The notes: a model not told the origin generated them from the sequence alone. Shown: positions 52,011 through 60,530, counted from the stretch's first letter. The stretch: 60,827 nt of DNA from JdFR-22 sp964534325 (GCA_964534325.1 CAZHOR010000018.1:1-60827); one strand, 5' to 3'. A program made the numbers and translations.

Positions 52011-53159
52011 TTAATTGCCGTAGGATATGCGGTAGATGGCATCAGCCTTATCATCTGAAACCATAATAGAGCCGTCAGGGTTCACCAGAACATCAACCGG
52101 TCGTCCCCACGAGACACCTCCCTGAAGCCACCCATCAGCAAATGTTCGATAAGAAACAGGACTACTGCCATCCATCTCCACAAAAGTGACCCTATATCCT
52201 ATGGGTGTTTTCCTGTTCCATGAGCCGTGCTCCGCTATGAAGATCCCTTGATGATATTCTTGGGGGAACATGTCGCCCGTGTAGAACCTCATACCAAGTG
52301 CAGCCACATGGGGACCAAGCTCCACCTCTGGTTGAGCGAATCGGCTGCAATTTCCTCCCTCATTCAAATCTGGATCATTGATATCCTTTCCGTGGCAATA
52401 TGGATAACCGAAATGCATTCCGGCTTCCGGCGCCCTGTTCAGCTCGTCCGGCGGGACATTATCTCCCAGCCAGTCCCTCCCGTTATCCGTAAACCACAAC
52501 TCCCCTGTAGTGGGATGCCAGTCAAAACCCACTGTATTCCTCACACCTCTGGCATATATCTCAAATTGCGAGCCATCTGGACCCATTCTGGTGATGGATG
52601 CGAACGGGTCTTCAACTTCACAGGTGTTGCAGGGGGCTCCTACGGGCACGTATAGCTTGTCATCAGGCCCGAATTTGATGAATTTCCATCCGTGGATGCC
52701 TTCCTGAGGAAATCTGTCGGTCACCACTTCAGGCTCCGGTGGGGTTTGCAGCGATGACTCAATGTCTTCAAATTTCAATATGCGGCTTATCTCCGCAACA
52801 TAGAGGGTGCCGTTCCTGAAGGCCACCCCATTGGGAGAGTTCAACCCCCGAGCAACTGTCAAAACTCTGTCAGCCCTGTAATCCCCATTCTCATCAATAA
52901 CAGCATAGACCTTTCCGGGAGACCTGCTTCCCACGAAAAGTGTCCCGTTGGGGCTCAAAGCCATTGAACGTGCTCCTTCAACCTCACTGGCGAATACTTC
53001 AATTTTGAATCCCTGGGGTAAGGAGATCTTGCTCACAGGCAGTTTACCACTCTCAGGAGATGGAAAAAGCGCAGAGAATATGCTGAAAGGGAACACCAAA
53101 TACACAAGCAACCCCATAGCGAGAATAATTCCTGCAAAAACCCACCGCTTCTTCACCAT
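52011..53159 (-). CDS. Membrane-anchored sorbosone/aldose dehydrogenase-like beta-propeller (PQQ-type)
   Basis: The 382-residue protein has an N-terminal membrane helix (WVFAGIILAMGLLVYLVF) and then a six-bladed propeller of the soluble-glucose-dehydrogenase/sorbosone-dehydrogenase kind. Typical segments are LPQGFKIEVFA, SPNGVAFRNGTLYVAE, GPDDKLYVPVGAPCN, GVRNTVGFDWHP, LWFTDNGRDWLGD and IAEHGSWNR. Characterised relatives use PQQ to oxidise sugars outside the cell. PQQ synthesis is not evident here, and archaeal homologues may use another ligand. It may be a single gene, 107 bases before the VWA gene's end on the same strand. Confidence 0.82.
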   Translation of the reverse strand: MVKKRWVFAGIILAMGLLVYLVFPFSIFSALFPSPESGKLPVSKISLPQGFKIEVFASEVEGARSMALSPNGTLFVGSRSPGKVYAVIDENGDYRADRVLTVARGLNSPNGVAFRNGTLYVAEISRILKFEDIESSLQTPPEPEVVTDRFPQEGIHGWKFIKFGPDDKLYVPVGAPCNTCEVEDPFASITRMGPDGSQFEIYARGVRNTVGFDWHPTTGELWFTDNGRDWLGDNVPPDELNRAPEAGMHFGYPYCHGKDINDPDLNEGGNCSRFAQPEVELGPHVAALGMRFYTGDMFPQEYHQGIFIAEHGSWNRKTPIGYRVTFVEMDGSSPVSYRTFADGWLQGGVSWGRPVDVLVNPDGSIMVSDDKADAIYRISYGN

Positions 53160-53265
53160 CTAAATCTCAATTGTGCCCATGATATATCCTTCTTTCTCCT
53201 CATTAAATAAGTCAAAAGTAAAGGGTCAAGGAATTAAAGATCATCCAGTGAACGAAACTAAGGTG

Positions 53266-54855
53266 TTATGGGGCGTAAACCTCTACAAACGCTTTTCCCA
53301 CGACTATTTGAGGGATTTCTTCCTCTTTTTCAACTTCTACGAAGGTGACAGTTTCAGGCAGGCTGCTTTTAAAGGTCTTATAGCTCTCTTTAAATCTTTC
53401 ATCTTCCTTGACATCCTCTTTGATCCAGATGGCGGTCAATCTCTTCTTGATGCGGGAAAAGAAGTCGACCACTTCCTCCAAATTGTCGAATCCCATATCG
53501 GTTATGAGCACGTAATCATCTGCCTCGTTCTCCCGGAGATATTGCTGGAGGTCTTCCAGATGAAGGGTTGTTCCTGACCCCTGATAGACTTTCAGGCGCT
53601 CATAGATGCTTCTGGAATCTCTAGTAGGTGCCAACTGGAGATTCCTCCCCGAGAAGTTTATAACACCCACCTTTGACCCGTGTTCCAGATAATTACGGGC
53701 TAAGGCGAATCCTCCAATCACTGCGTGAGAAACCTCTTTGTCGGGGTGTTTCATGCTTCCTGAAGAGTCAATGATTATCACTGCACCGTGAAGGCTTTCC
53801 GCATAGCTTTCGAACTCTTCGAAACGGTATCTTTTGGCTATACCGGGCAGAATTTTGCCATAACTATTCTCCGGACTATAGGAGTCTATGCTGTCATCAA
53901 GCTCGAAATCCTTTATCTCTCCGGGATATAGGGAGCCTTTGATGGATAATGGTTTGATGTAAACTGCATATCTTTGTGCTCTACTCGCATACCAGCCGAT
54001 TTCAGGTCTTTCGAGCTCGTACCGTAACTCGCCTCTGGCTATACCTATCCATCTGTCGGTCTTGCTGGCTATGTGTTTATACTCTTCAAGGTCCAGCTCC
54101 TTTGCCAGGTCGGTCAGAGCCTTTTGGACTTCTTTAACACTAAAATCCTCCACTCCAAAGTCAGAAAAAAGTATCTCAACTGAAGGACCTTCGATAAGTT
54201 CTGAGATGATGCCGGCAAAATCCTTGATGTTCTTCCTCACCCTTATCCTTCTGGTGTCCAGGAAGTCGATGGCCATCATTTGTTCCAGCTTTTCATCCAG
54301 CCTTTTATCCAATCCTTCATTTAGATCCTCCTTACTTCTATCTTTTCCAAATCCCAAACCCGTAATCTCTTCAAAGAACGATCTGAGGAGATCATCAACT
54401 TCTGAATTTGGCGGTGTTTCCTCATAAACCCTGGTTACCTCATCCAGCCCCCGGTTGACCACCAAGTCAAGTGTGACCACCACATCATCATACAGGTTCC
54501 TTATCACCCTGGCCTTATCGTAATTCTCTTCAACCTCATCTACCTCTTCAATCCAGTTCTGCTCCAGTATTATGGTCTTCAAATCGTAGGGATGTTTGGC
54601 CCAGTGATCCAGCTCGTGATGAAAAGATCCCTCGAGAGCCTTACGGTCAAAAACGTCTGCAACCCCGGGATTCACCTTTATCCTGTATTTTGGCGAAGTG
54701 AAATCCACTTGAATGCTCGGAACGGATGCGAACTTCATGTTCAAAGGAGGAAAATAAAGGTCCTTTCTTGCCTGGTGGAAAATGCTCTTCAACTCTTCCT
54801 TATCTCTCTCACCCTCTGAACCAGCGGGTTTGACCTGATTGGTTTTGTGTGTCAT
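53266..54855 (-). CDS. HExxH metallopeptidase-like and VWA-domain protein (module 2)
   Basis: The 529-residue protein repeats the design of the one at 22660. An HExxH site lies at HHELDHWAKHP (His80, Glu81, His84) and a VWA domain near the C-terminus has MIDAS residues Asp363, Ser365, Ser367, Thr430 and Asp453 (LITDMG). Between them lie about 270 charged helical residues. The ATG at 54855 overlaps the lipoprotein stop as ATGA, so translation is coupled. It closes a four-gene unit (slipin, MoxR, lipoprotein, VWA). Protease activity is unproven. Confidence 0.8.
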   Translation of the reverse strand: MTHKTNQVKPAGSEGERDKEELKSIFHQARKDLYFPPLNMKFASVPSIQVDFTSPKYRIKVNPGVADVFDRKALEGSFHHELDHWAKHPYDLKTIILEQNWIEEVDEVEENYDKARVIRNLYDDVVVTLDLVVNRGLDEVTRVYEETPPNSEVDDLLRSFFEEITGLGFGKDRSKEDLNEGLDKRLDEKLEQMMAIDFLDTRRIRVRKNIKDFAGIISELIEGPSVEILFSDFGVEDFSVKEVQKALTDLAKELDLEEYKHIASKTDRWIGIARGELRYELERPEIGWYASRAQRYAVYIKPLSIKGSLYPGEIKDFELDDSIDSYSPENSYGKILPGIAKRYRFEEFESYAESLHGAVIIIDSSGSMKHPDKEVSHAVIGGFALARNYLEHGSKVGVINFSGRNLQLAPTRDSRSIYERLKVYQGSGTTLHLEDLQQYLRENEADDYVLITDMGFDNLEEVVDFFSRIKKRLTAIWIKEDVKEDERFKESYKTFKSSLPETVTFVEVEKEEEIPQIVVGKAFVEVYAP

Positions 54856-55355
54856 ATCCACTTCTTATCGCAGTCCAGTGACCTGATTATGCTGCGACTT
54901 TCTGTGTTGTTGAGGTTCTCCGATACGAAATAGAACATGCAGTACTCATTTCCCCAGAAATAATGCATTTGGTCTCCTCTGGGCAGAGAGTAAACTTGTT
55001 TGTCTTCAACTTTAAAGTCCTGGAGTTTTGTTCCCCAATCCTTGAAATTGTACATGGCCTGAACCATTCTATCCGTCTCGTTCTGAGCTAATGAGCTGTT
55101 AGAGTAGGTAGTCACCCACAACATCACTGATTTCCCGTTTTTCGAGTATTTAAAGATGGCTACATCGTCTATATACTCTATTCTCCCTATATGCATCTCC
55201 CTGACCGATTCAAGAGCCCTTGCTCCCGCCGCAACAGTATTCTTCTCCATTCCCAGCAGCTCTGGGGGAGGTATCTCGGTGGCTTCTTTTTGTGCGCAAC
55301 CCGAAAGGATGCAGGCCAGCAGCGCCAGGGTAAACAGGATCATCGGTTTTTTCAT
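54852..55355 (-). CDS. Lipoprotein of the slipin-MoxR-VWA operon
   Basis: The 167-residue protein has a signal peptide with lipobox ILSGC (Cys20). The mature part (VAAGARALESVREMHIGRIE, YIDDVAIFKYSKNGKSVMLW) resembles small archaeal domains that appear in surface lipoproteins, but I recognise no enzyme. Both ends overlap neighbours by ATGA (with MoxR upstream and VWA downstream), so it is an integral part of the operon. It could be an external sensor or anchor for the membrane complex. Confidence 0.75.
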   Translation of the reverse strand: MKKPMILFTLALLACILSGCAQKEATEIPPPELLGMEKNTVAAGARALESVREMHIGRIEYIDDVAIFKYSKNGKSVMLWVTTYSNSSLAQNETDRMVQAMYNFKDWGTKLQDFKVEDKQVYSLPRGDQMHYFWGNEYCMFYFVSENLNNTESRSIIRSLDCDKKWI

Positions 55356-56671
55356 AGCTCTCTAATCAAGCTTTTGAAGAAAGGATGATTAATTTTTTCC
55401 GCTATCTCTCTGACATTATCATGGTCGCCCTCCTGAAGTGAGCGATAGACATGGATTTGGTGGTCACGGTGCTCGTACCACCTGTCCTTCGCAGAGGTTA
55501 TTATCTCCTCCACGGCATAAAAAGCATCACTGGACTCTTTTTCCAAATCCCTTATCCTGGAGAGGAACTCATCATTCACTGCACTTCTGTGCCACAAAGC
55601 GTAAGGCATAATAGCCATAAGGTGTTCAAGGTCAACTTCCTCATCATTTAACCATCCTAGCGCTTTAGCGTATTTTAAGAGGCTTTTCTCTGCCCTTCCG
55701 GAGACGCTGTAGAGGTCAGAGCAGATATAATTGGCATAGTGGCATCCACTGCATTTGGAGAAATCCTTCTTCAGTCCCAGCTGACAGTGAACTTCTTGGC
55801 CTATATAATCCAGAAAGAGCTCCACATCATCTGAAATCGGTGTGTTCATTATCCCCTCTTTAGCTTCCTCCAGGTCATCTATTCCGGGGAGCTCTACTTT
55901 GAGACCTTCTTTTTTGAATCTCTCTTCCAGTTTTTCTCTGAATTCGTTTCTGCATTCTTCCACGTATCTCGTCAACTCGTTCAGGTTCTGGCTTAAAGCG
56001 TTCTCCACAATGTAAGTCACCATCTCTTTGGAGAATTTACTATCTTCAAGGATTTCGTCCTTAACCCCTTTTCGCACCATCCTTTTTCTTATGGGATGCA
56101 GTCTGCCGGTCTCCACTGCCACATCGAATCTGTCCAGCAGAGGAGGGATCAAATTGGTTGCTCCGGCGTCCTGGTAGTTGATGGTAGCGAAGAAGGACTT
56201 TTCGTCCTCAAAAAATAGTGTGTCTCCCCTGTAGCTCCAGATATTCCTGTCCACTTCATTGAGGAGCATATTCTGTTTACCCACCGGCAACCGGTTTATC
56301 TCGTCAATAATGATGGAAGGAGAGAATGGAGTGACTTTCCACTTCACCACCTCATCTCCCTCCTTCTCAAGTGCCGCTAAATCCAGTGTAGCCTTTATCT
56401 TCTCTTCCGTCTGCTCCGGATGGCCGTGGATGGTAGTAGCCTGCACAAATTGCAGCGGCAATCCCAGGAAGAGGCTGGAAATCCTTTCGCTGGAAGTAGT
56501 TTTCCCACTACCGTATTCTCCAAATACCAGCTCCCTTCCACCCAAAATAAGGGTGAACAACCCCAGGAGGGATACCGGCTCGTACCTTCTTCCTCCTGCC
56601 CGGAGAGTCTCGTCTCCCAGATAGAACCGACTGGTTATTACATCATAGAGATCTATTACCTTCTGATGCAT
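55352..56671 (-). CDS. MoxR-family AAA+ ATPase with an inserted four-Cys cluster (module 2)
   Basis: The 439-residue ATPase has Walker A GEYGSGKT (51-58), Walker B IIIDEINRLP (Asp123, Glu124) and sensor-1 FFATINYQD. In its C-terminal half Cys296, Cys307, Cys310 and Cys317 form C-x10-C-x2-C-x6-C, a pattern able to bind [4Fe-4S] or zinc; this is not usual for MoxR proteins and is absent from the paralogue at 21106. It is the second gene of the operon. I infer it acts with the VWA protein to remodel a membrane or cofactor-containing target, perhaps in response to redox or metal state. Confidence 0.8.
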   Translation of the reverse strand: MHQKVIDLYDVITSRFYLGDETLRAGGRRYEPVSLLGLFTLILGGRELVFGEYGSGKTTSSERISSLFLGLPLQFVQATTIHGHPEQTEEKIKATLDLAALEKEGDEVVKWKVTPFSPSIIIDEINRLPVGKQNMLLNEVDRNIWSYRGDTLFFEDEKSFFATINYQDAGATNLIPPLLDRFDVAVETGRLHPIRKRMVRKGVKDEILEDSKFSKEMVTYIVENALSQNLNELTRYVEECRNEFREKLEERFKKEGLKVELPGIDDLEEAKEGIMNTPISDDVELFLDYIGQEVHCQLGLKKDFSKCSGCHYANYICSDLYSVSGRAEKSLLKYAKALGWLNDEEVDLEHLMAIMPYALWHRSAVNDEFLSRIRDLEKESSDAFYAVEEIITSAKDRWYEHRDHQIHVYRSLQEGDHDNVREIAEKINHPFFKSLIREL

Positions 56672-56711
56672 CTTCTTGTTAGCTGTTGCTTATTCTCTTT
56701 AGCTGCAATAC

Positions 56712-57515
56712 TTATTCTTCGCCTTGCTCTTCTTCACTGTGCTCTTCTCTCTTCTTTGGTACTACTTTGAAGTACTCCAGCATCTCAAGCGGCAATGGGA
56801 ACAGTATGGTGGTTCCCTCCTGGGTGGCAGCATCGTTTATGGTCTGAAGGGTTCTGAGCAGCATGGTACCCTTACTACCGGACATAACTTCTGCAGCGTC
56901 AGTCAATTTCTTGGCAGCCTGCATTTCAGCATCAGCCCTGATGATCCTGGCTCTTCTCTCTCTTTCTGCTCTGGCCTGCATGGCCATAGCTTCCTGCATT
57001 TCATCCGGTAGCTCAACGTCCTTGACCTCTACTGCAGTAACCTTGATACCCCAGGGGTCTGTGGCATCGTCAATTATTCTTTGCAGTTGCGCGTTTATTT
57101 TATCTCTTTCAGCCAACAGCTCATCAAGCTCTGCCTGACCGATCACGCTTCTCAGAGTAGTTTGAGCCATTTGAGAGGTCGCATATCTATATTCCTGGAC
57201 CTCGACCACAGCTCTCTCCGGATCAACAACCCTGTAGTAAGCAACTGCATTAACGCTCACCGTCACATTGTCTGTGGTGATAACCTCCTGAGAAGGGATA
57301 TCATAGGTAACGATTCGGAGGTCAATCTTATTCATATTCTCTAAGATGGGAATGACGTAGAATATTCCTGGACCCCTTGCTCCAACCAGTCTTCCCAGCC
57401 TGAATATGACTCCTCTCTCGTATTCCTTGACAATCCTGATTCCAGAGATTATGAACAGTATTACAATAATAGCTATCCCCAACAAAATCAGGTTTACTTC
57501 CATATGATAATCCAT
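56712..57515 (-). CDS. Slipin/stomatin-like SPFH membrane protein
   Basis: The 267-residue protein has an N-terminal membrane helix (ILLGIAIIVILFIISGIRIV), an SPFH domain (EYERGVIFRLGRLVGARGPG, DVELPDEMQEAMAMQA) and a coiled-coil, Ala/Arg-rich segment ending in an acidic tail. It matches the slipin class; archaeal slipins are often encoded next to an NfeD-type protein and cleaved by a partner protease, but no NfeD is seen here. It is the promoter-proximal gene of the unit with MoxR, lipoprotein and HExxH-VWA, 40 bases before MoxR. Confidence 0.88.
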   Translation of the reverse strand: MDYHMEVNLILLGIAIIVILFIISGIRIVKEYERGVIFRLGRLVGARGPGIFYVIPILENMNKIDLRIVTYDIPSQEVITTDNVTVSVNAVAYYRVVDPERAVVEVQEYRYATSQMAQTTLRSVIGQAELDELLAERDKINAQLQRIIDDATDPWGIKVTAVEVKDVELPDEMQEAMAMQARAERERRARIIRADAEMQAAKKLTDAAEVMSGSKGTMLLRTLQTINDAATQEGTTILFPLPLEMLEYFKVVPKKREEHSEEEQGEE

Positions 57516-57691
57516 AATTTTAAACCATAAAAAATTTTCCTATTCAGCTTCAGTGAATTAAATTAAAGGATTTTCAGAGCTTTAAACTAAAAATGGAACA
57601 TATAAAGGTGTTTAATACTGCTTAAAACGTTCTATACTCAAACGTTCTATAATTAAATCTCAGATAGCCAGTATCACCAGTAGAACCATAG

Positions 57692-58204
57692 CTAATCATT
57701 GTCTTCGATGATTTTGGACATTTCAGATGGCGTTATCTTGATATTTGCGTCCGGAAAATCAATGCTAAAGACTTCACCTTCTAAAACCCTATCCATCAAC
57801 ACTGCCAGGGCTGCTACTTCGCTGTGGGGCTGATTGCCGATAGCAATATTGAGATCACACATGTGATAAACCTCTGGAGGGACTTTTTCCGCTCCCACAA
57901 CCACCAGAACACTTCCCGAGGCTTTTATCTCTTCAATTTTTTTTGTCATGGGGACACCATACATGGTAAGGTGTATCTTCAACCCACGGAATTCTTTCAA
58001 CACATCCTTCCAGTTTACGTGCTTAACCCAGAAATCGCCACCCCAATTCGTAGAGACGCTGTCTATCTTTTCGAACAACTTGGGATCATTTGTGTCGAAA
58101 TATATACCCTGCGCACCAAATGCTCTGGCCGTGAGAGCAACGTGAGTGGAGATCCTCTTGTCTCTCTGAGGCCTGTGACCCAAACGGAGTATATACACCT
58201 GCAT
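57692..58204 (-). CDS. trm56: tRNA (cytidine-56 2'-O)-methyltransferase Trm56
   Basis: The 170-residue SPOUT-class enzyme starts with the family signature LRLGHRPQRDKRISTHVALT followed by ARAFGAQGIYF. It continues with IHLTMYGVPM and VVVGAEKVPPEVY, the knotted SAM-binding end. Trm56 methylates C56 in the T-loop of archaeal tRNAs and occurs only in Archaea, so it supports the domain assignment. It is divergent from the uL16 gene. Confidence 0.92.
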   Translation of the reverse strand: MQVYILRLGHRPQRDKRISTHVALTARAFGAQGIYFDTNDPKLFEKIDSVSTNWGGDFWVKHVNWKDVLKEFRGLKIHLTMYGVPMTKKIEEIKASGSVLVVVGAEKVPPEVYHMCDLNIAIGNQPHSEVAALAVLMDRVLEGEVFSIDFPDANIKITPSEMSKIIEDND

Positions 58205-58425
58205 CTGAACACCACGAATCCCGGTTACAACACAAATTGCTATTAACTTAAAGCGAGTTTTAGGGATTCCGTAGAAAAATATTTGTCTCCGGCTTTAAAT
58301 TTTTACTTTGTTCACCTGATTTCAGATAGTGAACAGGCAGCAACAAAACTTGACTTGACTTAAGGTGGGAGTAGGGAATAAAACTTTAATACTCAGCAAG
58401 ATAAAAGTTTGGAAGGTGACTAACT

Positions 58426-58950
58426 ATGGCAAAAAAACCAGCCAGTATGTTCAGAAGACTAGACAGACCATTCACAAGAAAAGAGTATATTGACGGAATC
58501 CCTGGAGTCAGGCTCAGAAACATGGAGATGGGTAACAGAAAAGGATTATTCCCGGTTAAATTGACCCTCATATCAGAAGAAGGTGTTCAGATCAGGGATG
58601 TTGCTCTTGAGGCAGCCAGAATCGCAGCCAACAAATACATATCCAGCGAGATAGGCTCAAGCAATTTCTTCCTCAAGGTCAGAGTTTATCCTCACCAGGT
58701 CTTGAGGGAGCACAAAATGGCTGTAGGAGCAGGAGCAGACAGAATATCTCAGGGAATGAGAAAAGCTTTCGGAAGACCCACAGGAAAAGCAGCAAGAGCT
58801 TCTCAAGGCCAGAAGATCATGAGCATGTGGGTAAAACCCGAACACTACGAATTCGGCAAGGACGCACTCAGAAGAGCAGGCCACAAACTACCTACACCTG
58901 TCAAAATAAGGGTCGAAGAAGGACAACAATACCTCAAAGGCAAGATCTAA
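58426..58950 (+). CDS. rpl10e: Large ribosomal subunit protein uL16 (archaeal L10e)
   Basis: The 174-residue protein is the archaeal/eukaryal form of uL16. It starts AKKPASMFRRLDRPFTRKEY, with VYPHQVLREHKMAVGAGADR in the middle (the loop near the peptidyl-transferase and tRNA sites) and MSMWVKPEHYEFGKDALRRA near the end. It is complete. GGAAGGTG precedes the ATG. No other ribosomal genes are adjacent. Its codon use is strongly biased, as expected for a highly expressed gene. Confidence 0.96.
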   Translation: MAKKPASMFRRLDRPFTRKEYIDGIPGVRLRNMEMGNRKGLFPVKLTLISEEGVQIRDVALEAARIAANKYISSEIGSSNFFLKVRVYPHQVLREHKMAVGAGADRISQGMRKAFGRPTGKAARASQGQKIMSMWVKPEHYEFGKDALRRAGHKLPTPVKIRVEEGQQYLKGKI

Positions 58951-59123
58951 CCGATTTTTCCTTATATTTATATTTATAAATAGGAGATATAGCTGTTTTA
59001 TTGCTGTTACAGTGGTTTTAGTGGAAATTTGGTCTTAATCACTTCAACCATTTGCCAGGTAAAAATAGTTGGAACCATTTTCCAAAAAAAGTTAAATATT
59101 TAAGTTATAAAGTTAACTATTAG

Positions 59124-59152
59124 GCATGCCGTAATGCATGTGAAAATGCATG
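59124..59152 (+). promoter_or_regulatory. Three GCATG motifs at 12-bp steps upstream of the cytochrome gene
   Basis: GCATG starts at 59124, 59136 and 59148, exactly 12 bases apart; the first is inside GGCATGCC and the last inside TGCATGCA, both palindromes. They lie 45-73 bases before the tetraheme cytochrome start and behind a TATA-like TTAAATATTTAA (59092-59103). Regular spacing suggests cooperative binding of a regulator. No experimental support. Confidence 0.4.
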
Positions 59153-59196
59153 CAGCGCGTGTAAATGGCTCTTAGCCGGTTGGAGAGGTAGTTGAG

Positions 59197-59847
59197 ATGG
59201 ATAAAAAGGTTGCTAGGTTGATGCTGTTAGCTTTCTCTTTCTTAGCTCTGGGTATACTGGTACTGCCCTCTACAGTAACTATTTTTGCAGGACAGCACAC
59301 CTGGTACTACAAAGAAGCGCTGCCGTGTGAGAAGTGCCATGCAGACATAGCAGATGAGAAGACCAGTCCAAACAATTACCATACAGGTTGTTACCCTGTA
59401 TGGACGGGCTGTGTATTGTGCCACCAGGTAGAACCACTCTACCCCGGTGATGTAAGTTTGAGTGAAGGAAAGCATGCCGCAACTGTTGTGCCCTGCGATT
59501 ACTGTCATTGGCCGGAAGCGAATGCATTCGACAACGACCCACACTACCCCTTTGTGAAAGCTGCGGAAGGCGATGACCAGATGCCAAATGGGACTGAATC
59601 TTGTGTAGCCTGCCACACTCACGCCAGCGTTAAGATCAATTTCACTTGGAAGAAGTATATGGCATTTGATGCTACTGTTAACGCCAGTGCAGACAGGAAT
59701 GACATGGAGAATCTGTGGACCATATCAGAATTCGAGGCCCAGGGAGAAGAGACCCACTTCGTTGTGGATTACGGGGCATACGTGGCGGACCGCAATTATT
59801 CTGTGAACACCAGTGGCTTACCATCCTACGAAGATAATCTCCACTGA
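59197..59847 (+). CDS. Exported tetraheme c-type cytochrome
   Basis: The 216-residue protein has a signal or anchor helix (residues 7-31) and four CxxCH heme-binding motifs: CEKCH (44-48), CVLCH (72-76), CDYCH (100-104) and CVACH (136-140). Several further His residues could be distal ligands. The C-terminal 70 residues have no heme site and contain N-glycosylation sequons. It probably transfers electrons outside the cytoplasmic membrane. GAGAGG lies shortly before the ATG. Cytochrome c maturation genes are not in the window. Multiheme cytochromes are known from Archaeoglobi, ANME archaea and Methanosarcinales. Confidence 0.88.
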   Translation: MDKKVARLMLLAFSFLALGILVLPSTVTIFAGQHTWYYKEALPCEKCHADIADEKTSPNNYHTGCYPVWTGCVLCHQVEPLYPGDVSLSEGKHAATVVPCDYCHWPEANAFDNDPHYPFVKAAEGDDQMPNGTESCVACHTHASVKINFTWKKYMAFDATVNASADRNDMENLWTISEFEAQGEETHFVVDYGAYVADRNYSVNTSGLPSYEDNLH

Positions 59848-60266
59848 TTTGAATAGTGCTATATGATTTAACTTTCGAATAATTTTTATAAGACAAGTAA
59901 GACCTCTAACCGGGAGAGGCCAGCTGTCTAGTTCCGACCCCCCATTGGGTACCCTACGTACCCTACACTATCTATTCTAGGCCCGGCCTCTCCCTCACAA
60001 ACTCCAAGCCCCCCATAGAAGAACCCGGATATCATCTCTCGGTTCCCTGTGCCAGACCTTGGTGCCAGAGCCCTGGTGCCAAAGGGTGGTATTCATGTAT
60101 CTAACCCAACCCCCAAGATCTACTACACTAACCCGCCCTCTGGCATATTATTGTCTGGAATCAAATGATAAATCGTTTTCGAAATATCCGTAACTGCTGA
60201 TGCATGAATGATGAAAATACATATTTAAATACCCTCTTAAAAACCGGTTAAAATCGGGGAGATACC
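59848..60266. other. GC-rich, structured 420-base gap
   Basis: No gene is supported. The stretch from about 59900 to 60140 is clearly richer in G and C than other gaps. It holds the 10-bp stem element at 59912-59994, the self-complementary GGGTACCC (59946-59953), TACGTA, and two copies of TGGTGCCA near 60059-60100. It may carry a non-coding RNA; I could not match it to tRNA, RNase P, SRP or box C/D patterns. Confidence 0.45.
59912..59994 (+). terminator. 10-bp stem element behind the cytochrome gene
   Basis: GGGAGAGGCC (59912-59921) pairs perfectly with GGCCTCTCCC (59985-59994) around a 63-base interior. The left arm plus CAGCT matches the left arm of the element at 49092, and the right arms also correspond. 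It begins 64 bases behind the cytochrome stop codon. It could be a 3'-end structure or a small structured RNA. Confidence 0.45.
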
Positions 60267-60530
60267 ATGAAAGAAGAAAAAATCTGTCAGAGTTGCGGCA
60301 TGCCCATGGTTGTAGAAGAAACATTTGGTACAAATGCTGACGGCAGCAAAAATGAGGACTACTGCTGTTTCTGCTTTCAAGATGGAAAATTTACCGAACC
60401 CAAAATCACTAAGGAGGAAATGATAGACAAAGTGTCGGATTTTATGATGCAGATGGGTTTACCAGAGGAGCAGGCTAAAAGAAGGGCAAGGGACACTATC
60501 CGAAGGCTGAAGAGATGGCGAGGAAAATGA
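60267..60530 (+). CDS. Zinc-ribbon domain protein (PF12674-like), 87 residues
   Basis: The protein starts with CQSCGMPM and has a second pair in YCCFCFQDGKF, typical of the small 'putative zinc ribbon' family. A helical tail follows (KEEMIDKVSDFMMQMGLPEE, ending RRLKRWRGK). Function of the family is unknown. The ATG at 60267 follows GGGGAGAT, a good ribosome site. It is the last complete rightward gene. Confidence 0.82.
   Translation: MKEEKICQSCGMPMVVEETFGTNADGSKNEDYCCFCFQDGKFTEPKITKEEMIDKVSDFMMQMGLPEEQAKRRARDTIRRLKRWRGK

Noticed and set aside
59900..60140. RNase P RNA, SRP RNA or a further tRNA
   Set aside because: The conserved cores of these RNAs and a T-arm (GGTTCRANTCC) are absent on both strands.
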